Positions 13,972 to 18,752 of a stretch of 18,752 nucleotides of DNA are shown here, one piece after another. The position numbers were made by a program, and so were the translations under genes. Origin of the DNA: Methanoculleus marisnigri (lineage in GTDB: Archaea; Halobacteriota; Methanomicrobia; Methanomicrobiales; Methanoculleaceae); contig DASQ01000031.1 of NCBI GenBank assembly GCA_002503885.1, forward strand, positions 1 through 18,752, given 5' to 3'. The notes under the pieces are model-generated. The model searched no databases, was not told the DNA's origin, and saw only the letters and a program-made list of their open reading frames with translations. Position 1 is the stretch's first letter, and each line of letters opens with the position of its first letter.

Positions 13972-14809
13972 ACCCGTCCAGCGGCCGGTACCAGACGTTC
14001 ATGCTCTCGAAACCGCCGCAGATGTTGGTGTTGTTGACGAGGGTCCCGGCCCAGGCATACCCGGCGCAGGCGAACGTGGCGTTGATCGGATACGAGAGCG
14101 CCCGGGCGATGGTGAAGGCGGTCTTCATCCCGGCCGCCCGCATCTCCTCCTCCATCCGGGAGAGAAGGAAGCCCGAGAGGCTCCGGCCCCGGAAATCCGG
14201 GTGGACGGCGAAGTCGGTCATCTCGACGTTCTCGTCCTGCCGGTAGATCTCCGCCGAGGAGGCCGCGGCAAGCCGGCCGTCGGCGGCGCGGACGATGAAG
14301 TAGCGGTAGTCCCCGGCCATCGCCTCCCGCAGGTAGCCGGGGTCGCCGATGGGGAACGGATAGGTCGCAAAGACCTCCCGGTAGAGCGCGGCAAGGTCGT
14401 CGACATCGTCTTCTTTTGCGAGGGCACACATATAATCCGGCGGCAGGACGGCCGGCCGTCGTTCGTCGGCCTTTGCCCGGACGGCCGCGAGGACCGCGGC
14501 TGTATCGGCCGAATCTCTCTGGCGTTCCGCATCAAAGAACTTCGCCGCGAAACAACCCTCCTCCCTGCCCCGGAAGAACCGGGGAACCCGTGCCTCGACG
14601 ATGTAGCCCCGGGTGATGAAGAGGGGGAGGGCGGAAGCGGGCACTTTTGCAAATACCTTGGAGTAGCCCTCGCGCTGTGCGAGCCCGTCGAGGTCGTCGA
14701 GGATGCCGGGAAGGTCACGGGGCGAGAGGTGCATCACGTAGATGCGGTCGCTCAGCTGGCCGTGCTGGACGAGGGTGCTGCCGATGGTCGCGACGGTATC
14801 AGTTGTCAT
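13970..14809 (-). CDS. ablB: Beta-lysine N6-acetyltransferase
   Basis: A 279-residue enzyme that acetylates beta-lysine with acetyl-CoA to give N-epsilon-acetyl-beta-lysine, a compatible solute made by methanogens under salt stress. The C-terminal GNAT domain (about 135-279) has the acetyl-CoA loop in TDFAVHPDFRGRSLSGFLL, and a conserved tail with TNICGGFESMNVWYRPL. The N-terminal half (IYVMHLSPRDLP; GYSKVFAKVP) is typical of AblB. I start at ATG 14809, which overlaps the last 11 bases of ablA; the 32 extra residues of the longer frame are Arg/Ser-rich antisense-like sequence. Co-transcribed with ablA. Confidence 0.92.
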   Translation of the reverse strand: MTTDTVATIGSTLVQHGQLSDRIYVMHLSPRDLPGILDDLDGLAQREGYSKVFAKVPASALPLFITRGYIVEARVPRFFRGREEGCFAAKFFDAERQRDSADTAAVLAAVRAKADERRPAVLPPDYMCALAKEDDVDDLAALYREVFATYPFPIGDPGYLREAMAGDYRYFIVRAADGRLAAASSAEIYRQDENVEMTDFAVHPDFRGRSLSGFLLSRMEEEMRAAGMKTAFTIARALSYPINATFACAGYAWAGTLVNNTNICGGFESMNVWYRPLDG

Positions 14810-16112
14810 TTCTCCGCTCGAACCGCTCCGTGTGCTCCGGGACGAGCGCGGTCGTCGGGTCCTCGCCCGAGAGGAGTTTGACGATCCCGACCGCTTTGGA
14901 CTCATCCGCGCCCTCGAGCCTGAGGTACTGCCTGCAGGTCGCGCACTTGCGGTCGCACCAGACCGGCTCGTAGGAGTCGGGCTCCCGGTAGGTGGTGATC
15001 ACGCCTTCGAAGTTCCGCAGCACCACGCGGTTCGTGGCCCAGGAGATGAGATACTGGGGCATCACCGGGATCTTCCCGCCGCCCCCGGGAGCGTCGATGA
15101 CGTAGGTCGGGACCGCAAACCCACTGGTATGCCCGATGAGGCTCTCGATGATCTCTATCCCCTTGGAGACCGGGGTGCGGAAGTGGGCGAGCCCCTCGGA
15201 GAGGTCGCACTGGTAGAGGTAGTAGGGGCGGACCCGGTTCCGGACGAGTTTCTGCACCAGAGTCTTCATGATCCGCGGACAGTCGTTCACCCCCGCCAGG
15301 AGGACGGTCTGGTTGCCGAGCGGTATGCCGGCATCGGCAAGCCGTGCAAGCGCTTTCTGCGACGATGTGGTGATCTCCACCGGGTGGTTGAAGTGGGTGT
15401 TCACCCAGAGCGGGTGGTGGCGGGCAAGCATCGCGACGAGGTCCTCCGTGACCCGGTAGGGGAGGACGACCGGGACCCGGGTCCCGATCCGGACCACCTC
15501 GACGTGCTCGATGTCGTCGAGTTCGGTCAGGATCCAGTCGAGGTAGTCGTCGGGGAGCATGAACGGGTCGCCCCCGGAGAGGAGGACGTCCCGGATCTGG
15601 GGGTTTTCCCGGATGTAGTCGAGGCTCTCGAGGATCTCGGTCTCCGACGGGATGGAATCGACGTCCCCGACCTTCCGCTTCCGGGTGCAGTGCCGGCAGT
15701 ACATGGCGCAGACGTTGCTGACCAGGAAGAGCACCCGGTCGGGGTAGCGGTGGGTGATGCAGGGGGCGGGGCTGTCGGCGTCCTCGGCGAGCGGGTCCGC
15801 CAGATCGTCGGGCTCGACCTGCAGCTCCGCCGGCGACGGGAAGCACTGCATGAAGATCGGGTCGTTCCAGATATCTTTCGCGTCGATGAGCGAGAGGTAA
15901 TACGGGGTTATCCGCAGGGGGAACCTGCTTACGGTCTCCTCCAGCGCCTTCCGTTCGTCTTCTCCGAACGATATGCCGAGCAGCCTCTCGAACGTGGATA
16001 TATCGGTGATCGCGTGCCGCACCTGCCACTTCCAGTCGCGCCAGACTTCGACGGCGGTGCCAGCATCGATCCTCCTTGCTATCTTCTGTTGATTGTTTGA
16101 TAAAACGGTCAT
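14799..16112 (-). CDS. ablA: Lysine 2,3-aminomutase
   Basis: A 437-residue radical-SAM, PLP-dependent enzyme converting L-lysine to beta-lysine, the first step of acetyl-beta-lysine synthesis. The [4Fe-4S]/SAM motif is C135-x3-C139-x2-C142. The PLP lysine is in the DAPGGGGK motif near residue 345, and a C-terminal cysteine set (WCDRKCATCRQYL) matches the zinc site of the clostridial enzyme. Length is normal. A strong GGAGGA ribosome-binding site precedes ATG 16112, with a TATA box (16149-16156, minus) behind it. It overlaps ablB, so the two are one operon. Expression is expected to respond to osmolarity in relatives; no operator was identified. Confidence 0.96.
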   Translation of the reverse strand: MTVLSNNQQKIARRIDAGTAVEVWRDWKWQVRHAITDISTFERLLGISFGEDERKALEETVSRFPLRITPYYLSLIDAKDIWNDPIFMQCFPSPAELQVEPDDLADPLAEDADSPAPCITHRYPDRVLFLVSNVCAMYCRHCTRKRKVGDVDSIPSETEILESLDYIRENPQIRDVLLSGGDPFMLPDDYLDWILTELDDIEHVEVVRIGTRVPVVLPYRVTEDLVAMLARHHPLWVNTHFNHPVEITTSSQKALARLADAGIPLGNQTVLLAGVNDCPRIMKTLVQKLVRNRVRPYYLYQCDLSEGLAHFRTPVSKGIEIIESLIGHTSGFAVPTYVIDAPGGGGKIPVMPQYLISWATNRVVLRNFEGVITTYREPDSYEPVWCDRKCATCRQYLRLEGADESKAVGIVKLLSGEDPTTALVPEHTERFERRNDN

Positions 16113-16148
16113 TTGCAGTTCCTCCGGTTCACAACTGTACCGCCAACC

Positions 16149-16156
16149 ATATATAA
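16149..16156 (-). promoter_or_regulatory. TATA box of the ablAB operon
   Basis: The minus strand reads TTATATAT about 40 bases before ATG 16112, placing the transcript start near 16125 and leaving a short leader that holds the GGAGGA ribosome-binding site. Confidence 0.55.
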
Positions 16157-16201
16157 CAGGATCGATCTCCCGTTTACGGGTCAGAAAAACAAAACAGAGG
16201 C

Positions 16202-16395
16202 CTAAAAATCAGGATCGCGGGACGGAGCATCCTGCCCCTCCCTCCACTTTAAGAGCATCATGCTCGTGAAGATGCCGGAGAAGACGACCAGCATCCCGGT
16301 GAGGAAGAGGGCCAGTGCCCGGACCGAACCCGGTGCCGGCCCGGTCCCGGAGGATGCCGAGCCCGACGAGGCCGCCGGCGGCGGTCGATGACTGC
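16202..16395 (-). pseudogene. C-terminal remnant of an unidentified membrane protein
   Basis: On the minus strand a frame ending at TAG 16202 reads SVRALALFLTGMLVVFSGIF and then TSMMLLKWREGQD, a clear transmembrane helix with a charged cytoplasmic-type tail. Upstream the frame turns into Ser/Gly/Pro-rich sequence without a plausible start before a stop near 16424. A second hydrophobic stretch (GGLVGLGILRDR) lies in another frame, hinting at a frameshift. I take it for the 3' end of a membrane-protein gene cut by the rearrangement that also left the AglB fragment. The family is unknown. Confidence 0.4.
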
Positions 16396-16608
16396 ACGGG
16401 ACCGGGCGAGGGTGTCATCGAGGTCACGGTTGTCACCAACACCGGGCGGGAGTTCGTCTACCGGCAGGAGAGTGAGAACGGGGCCTTCATCATCCCGTAC
16501 TCCACGACTGGCAGCCCCTACGACGTGAAGACCGCCGGGAACTACCGGATCGTCGGCGGGACGGGAGAGCTCACGGCGACCGAGGAGGCCGTGACGGGGA
16601 GAGCGTAG
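16390..16608 (+). pseudogene. 3' remnant of an AglB/STT3 oligosaccharyltransferase gene
   Basis: The plus strand from about 16390 encodes GEGVIEVTVVTNTGREFVYR, then GAFIIPYSTTGSPYDV and NYRIVGGTGELTATEEAV, stopping at 16606. This resembles the extreme C-terminus of AglB-type oligosaccharyltransferases of Methanomicrobiales, enzymes that transfer lipid-linked glycans to asparagine. The catalytic transmembrane part, with its WWDYG motif, is absent: upstream is unrelated sequence. Only about 70 of more than 800 residues remain. It overlaps the 3' end of the convergent phosphatidyltransferase gene. The match is from memory of C-terminal sequence patterns. Confidence 0.6.
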
Positions 16609-17173
16609 CCCCCCAGACACAGAAAAGTCGCCGAATTGCCGTGGCGTTCGTGGCGACCGCGAGGATGACGAGCGCCGGGAGAACGAACCCGGTGAGCAGC
16701 CCGACGATGATGACCGCGATCCGCTCAGGCCGGGCGAAGAGGCCGGCCCGGCACGCTATTCCAAGTCCTTCGGCCCGGGCCCTGGCGTAACTGACCATCA
16801 GCGACCCGATCGCGGCGGCAAACGCGGCCTCGACGCCCCAGGCCGTCCCCGCCCCCGCATAGTGGACGAGGAGTCCGGCGTAGACCGCCGCCTCCGCGTA
16901 ACGGTCCAGGAACGAGTCGAAGAACGCGCCGAAGACCGAAGCGGCACCGGTCACGCGGGCGAGCGCCCCATCGAGTGCGTCGAAGATGCACGATGCGGCA
17001 ACCGTGATTCCGGCGGCAAAGAACGATCCTCCGGCGCAGAGGGCCCCCGCAACCGCCATCCCGAAAAATCCGAGCAGGGTGAGGGTGTTCGGGGTCGCCC
17101 CCGCACGGGCGATGAGGGCCGCGACTCGCGTGAGCGCCCCGTTCGTCCCTGCCCGGAGGTGCTCCTCGATCAC
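16571..17173 (-). CDS. CDP-alcohol phosphatidyltransferase, archaetidylinositol-phosphate-synthase-like
   Basis: A 200-residue integral membrane enzyme with about five or six transmembrane helices. The family signature is complete: D65-x2-D68-G69-x2-A72-R73-x8-G82-x3-D86-x3-D90, which binds Mg2+ and the CDP-archaeol substrate. In methanogens this family makes archaetidylinositol phosphate and related polar lipids; the exact head group cannot be read from sequence. The start is GTG 17173, preceded by GGGGTGA. The last 13 or so residues (GATLSPSRPPRSP) are antisense to the AglB remnant, so the native C-terminus may have been replaced, without touching the catalytic core. Confidence 0.88.
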   Translation of the reverse strand: MIEEHLRAGTNGALTRVAALIARAGATPNTLTLLGFFGMAVAGALCAGGSFFAAGITVAASCIFDALDGALARVTGAASVFGAFFDSFLDRYAEAAVYAGLLVHYAGAGTAWGVEAAFAAAIGSLMVSYARARAEGLGIACRAGLFARPERIAVIIVGLLTGFVLPALVILAVATNATAIRRLFCVWGATLSPSRPPRSP

Positions 17174-17280
17174 CGGCCCGTCACCCCGGAGAGGCGATCC
17201 GCGGGTATCCCCGACCGTACCATGGCAGGGGATCGTCGCTCTCAGGAGATAAGGGTGTCTCTCCCGGCGGCGCCATAATG

Positions 17281-17777
17281 ATTATATCTATAACCTAAAC
17301 TCCCGGAAAAGTTAGGCGCATTGTTCCACCAATCCCGTGATAAATCTCTTTTTTTCGGAAATATCTCTGTAATCCTATTAGAATCGAAAGGCCAAGCGGA
17401 TCGCAGTGCCTAAATTTTATAGGCACATTACGCCTCAGTAAGCCGGACATAAAAGGGAGAAAGGAAGCGAATAATGGTGAAAGGAGCCACTATCGTGAGA
17501 ATAGATGGTCCCGTGCGCCTAATCGCTACGGGAGGTTAGGCTATAATTATTATGAGAATAATCATTGAAGTCGTCCCGAAAGTGTCCAGCGATCGAAGAT
17601 CCACCTGATGTAGAGCATTCTCACGCAGATTTTCGAAGGAATTGCCATTATACAGTGTCGAATTGCTGACACGGCTTCCCACCGGGAGTCGCACCTCCCA
17701 GTTGAAGGATTCTTGCCGGAGAATACCCGATACACCGGCAATGTTTTTCTGTCAGTAGTACATATATCACGAATGCC
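17281..17777. other. AT-rich intergenic stretch; no convincing gene
   Basis: About 500 bases, visibly richer in A and T than the surroundings. It holds a divergent TATA-like block (17281-17295), a hairpin GTGCCTA-AATTTTA-TAGGCAC (17406-17426), a purine-rich tract (17450-17485), an AT hairpin ATTATT-ATGAG-AATAAT (17546-17562) and a hairpin GGGAG-TCGCAC-CTCCC near 17691-17700. An RNA gene is possible, but no tRNA or known RNA fold was recognised. Confidence 0.4.
17406..17426. repeat. Perfect 7-bp hairpin in the AT-rich intergenic stretch
   Basis: GTGCCTA (17406-17412) pairs with TAGGCAC (17420-17426) around AATTTTA. It could be a regulator site or part of a small RNA; no adjacent gene depends on it clearly. 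Confidence 0.45.
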
Positions 17778-17963
17778 ATGAATGCCATAAAGCGCATTGT
17801 TGTCAGGGAAGAGGTCTGGGCTGCCCTCTCCAGTATGCGCAAGCCGGGGATGACCTTCTCCGAACTGATAGAAGAGATGATCGAGCACGAAAAGAAGCGG
17901 CGGCTTGTAGAAGATATCAAGCGGATCCAGGAGACGGAAGAACTCGTGGAGATCCCACTGTGA
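17778..17963 (+). CDS. Antitoxin of a RelBE/ParDE-type pair
   Basis: A 61-residue protein with an N-terminal beta-strand/ribbon-helix-helix-like segment (MNAIKRIVVREEVWAALSSM), then FSELIEEMIEHEKKRR and an acidic tail (ETEELVEIPL). This is the layout of small archaeal VapB/RelB-type antitoxins: DNA binding at the N-terminus and toxin wrapping at the C-terminus. Its stop TGA overlaps the GTG start of the toxin by four bases (GTGA). A TATA-like ACATATATCA lies only about 15 bases upstream of the ATG, closer than usual. Autorepression is expected for the type but not shown. Confidence 0.75.
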   Translation: MNAIKRIVVREEVWAALSSMRKPGMTFSELIEEMIEHEKKRRLVEDIKRIQETEELVEIPL

Positions 17964-18253
17964 CGTTTGCCGTTCTGTTCAGGCGGTCGGCAGCAGAGTT
18001 CCTGAATACTCTGCCGGAGAAGTCGCAGCGCATCGTCACGGCAAAACTTGCCATTCTGCAGACGGATCCGTATCCCGGCAGCGGGGGAGATAAAGAATGC
18101 CTGAATACGGATGGCATGGAGGTATTTCGCCTCCATATAGGGCGAACGTTTACCGCGCTCTATATCATCCATACCGATACCGACAGGAACTGGGTCGAGA
18201 TCACCCACCTGATGACCGTCGAGCAGGCGCATAAACGCTACGGCAGACTCTGA
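17960..18253 (+). CDS. RelE/ParE-type toxin
   Basis: A 97-residue protein of the RelE/ParE superfamily: FAVLFRRSAAEFLNTLPEKS at the N-terminus, a central PYPGSGGDKECL loop, then VFRLHIGRTFTALYIIHTD and a C-terminal helix EQAHKRYGRL. RelE members cleave mRNA in the ribosome and ParE members poison gyrase; the residues do not let me decide. It starts at GTG 17960 inside the antitoxin stop, so translation is coupled. The pair sits between an AT-rich stretch and the right tnpB element, a typical setting for laterally acquired modules. Confidence 0.82.
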   Translation: MTFAVLFRRSAAEFLNTLPEKSQRIVTAKLAILQTDPYPGSGGDKECLNTDGMEVFRLHIGRTFTALYIIHTDTDRNWVEITHLMTVEQAHKRYGRL

Positions 18254-18371
18254 CCTTTGATAGCATGGGATTGGTCATATTCACGGGTCAGGCTCGCGTG
18301 AATGAGCCCGGGGCGCACGGAATGATGAGTGGCCCGGGGGCAGTAGAGTGCCAGCGCCTTCATATACGACG
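18254..18371. other. Short spacer between the toxin gene and the right tnpB element
   Basis: No gene. It contains an inverted repeat ATTCACG (18279-18285) / CGTGAAT (18297-18303), which could act as a transcript-end hairpin for the toxin operon, and GC-rich sequence up to the element boundary. Confidence 0.4.
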
Positions 18372-18381
18372 GGCAAGGAGG

Positions 18382-18401
18382 CCCCCGGTTTCAACCGGGG
18401 G
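18382..18401. repeat. Left-end hairpin of the right tnpB element
   Basis: A perfect 9-bp stem, CCCCCGGTT (18382-18390) and AACCGGGGG (18393-18401), closes a TC loop. Only the loop differs from the left copy. Confidence 0.65.
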
Positions 18402-18484
18402 AGGAATTGCCCGCATCAAGCCCCGTACACGTTCGCCCCGCGGGAGTTATCTTATAGACAGATGAGCCCCCAAGATAAGAGGTA

Positions 18485-18752
18485 ATGGCACTGCGAGTCG
18501 TCAGCAACTATCTGCGCCTTCCCCAGAAGACGTTCTGGATCCTCGACACGCTCGCGTACCATGCAAAAAGCATGTACAATGTAGGACTGTACAACGTCCG
18601 GCAGCATTATGCCACGCATCAGGAGAACCGCCAGATCCTTCTGGGCCTCCGGCCGGATCTTACCTCGGGGGTTGACATCCTGGTCGGATCCTACCTCCCG
18701 TTTACCCGGAAGAAGGACTTCCCCTACAAAGAGTGCAGCACCTACGCTCAAT
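18485..18752 (+). CDS. tnpB: TnpB (IS200/IS605-type RNA-guided nuclease), N-terminal part, off right edge
   Basis: Eighty-nine codons from ATG 18485 to the window edge encode the same N-terminus as the left copy (FWILDTLAYHAKSMYNVGLY and on to KKDFPYKECSTYAQ). An AGAGGT precedes the ATG and a TTATCTTATAG promoter-like stretch lies about 35 bases upstream. Whether this copy is intact cannot be judged here; the RuvC residues and zinc finger are beyond the edge. TnpB promotes retention of its element by guide-directed cleavage of the donor site. Confidence 0.85.
   Translation, partial: MALRVVSNYLRLPQKTFWILDTLAYHAKSMYNVGLYNVRQHYATHQENRQILLGLRPDLTSGVDILVGSYLPFTRKKDFPYKECSTYAQ

Larger units (their letters stand above)
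18372..18752 (+). mobile_element. IS200/IS605-type tnpB element, right copy, left end (runs off edge)
   Basis: Homology with the left copy starts at 18372 and runs to the window edge, in inverted orientation relative to 301-681. It includes the left-end hairpin CCCCCGGTT/AACCGGGGG (18382-18401), a leader of about 80 bases and the tnpB start. The remaining element and any guide-RNA end lie outside. Confidence 0.75.

Noticed and set aside
14810..14905. Longer start for ablB adding 32 residues
   Set aside because: The extra residues are Arg/Ser-rich and lie within ablA read in another phase; ATG 14809 gives the usual AblB N-terminus.
14742..16100. Plus-strand 452-codon frame opposite ablA
   Set aside because: Antisense to the clear lysine 2,3-aminomutase, with low-complexity Val/Asp/Gly/Arg composition.
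17181..17276. A 31-codon upstream frame before the phosphatidyltransferase (MAPPGETPLSPESDDPLPWY and on)
   Set aside because: The best TATA box (17281-17295, minus) lies only about 10 bases before its ATG, so the transcript should start inside or after it.
17474..17539. A 21-codon frame (MVKGATIVRIDGPVRLIATG and one more residue) behind a purine-rich tract
   Set aside because: Too short and without a recognisable family. The ribosome-binding-like tract is simply purine-rich; it could be a gene scrap.
17562..17760. tRNA-like or riboswitch-like folds in the AT-rich stretch
   Set aside because: Small stem-loops can be drawn, but no cloverleaf, conserved loop or known riboswitch core was found.
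179..18752. Composite transposon made by the two tnpB elements
   Set aside because: The core is housekeeping genes, no TnpA transposase is visible, and the single-strand IS200/IS605 mechanism does not readily mobilise DNA between inverted copies.

Overview
The window reads as chromosomal DNA of a high-GC methanogenic archaeon of the order Methanomicrobiales, most like Methanoculleus. The genus is an inference from gene content; no search was run. Archaeal hallmarks are an LSm protein, ribosomal protein L37e, an archaeal PUA/MCT-1-like protein, SepF, an archaeal ZPR1, an initiator tRNA without encoded CCA, and TATA-box promoters close to start codons. Methanogen hallmarks are thiol:fumarate reductase (tfrAB) and the N-epsilon-acetyl-beta-lysine osmolyte pair (ablA, ablB).

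Layout. 1-681: an IS630-type transposase gene runs off the left edge and sits inside a broken IS200/IS605-type tnpB element. 930-2604: a DUF362 ferredoxin-like protein and an iron-sulfur flavoprotein, closely coupled. 2714-3474: a pterin-carbinolamine-dehydratase-like protein with altered catalytic residues, convergent with a thioredoxin. 3523-3608: intergenic hairpin repeats, then the initiator tRNA-Met (3683-3757). 4042-5914 (minus): LSm, L37e and purF. 6025-7477 (plus): PUA protein, then SepF overlapping ZPR1. 7559-7795: a small conserved-looking acidic protein. 7796-8199: a second repeat-rich intergenic stretch, followed by a possible small membrane protein. 8361-10802 (minus): one continuous reading frame joining aspartate kinase to PurM. 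10863-13951 (plus): tfrA-tfrB. 13970-16112 (minus): ablA-ablB. 16202-17173: a scarred junction with an orphan membrane-helix tail, the 3' end of an AglB-type oligosaccharyltransferase gene, and an intact CDP-alcohol phosphatidyltransferase gene. 17281-17777: AT-rich, no convincing gene. 17778-18253: a toxin-antitoxin pair. 18372-18752: a second tnpB element, nearly identical to the left one and in inverted orientation, running off the right edge.

The core from about 0.9 to 16.1 kb is ordinary methanogen metabolism: purine synthesis (PurF, PurM), aspartate-family amino acids, fumarate reduction coupled to CoM/CoB thiol oxidation, osmolyte synthesis, RNA/translation factors and cell division. 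Both ends are remodelled by mobile elements. The most unusual observations are the lysC-purM fusion, whose linker is encoded by two tandem hairpins, and a family of YTTGAG-plus-hairpin repeats whose stems change in a compensatory way and whose loop core recurs inside that linker. I did not find a clear new defence or mobile system. Every assignment rests on reading the sequence and recalling family motifs.
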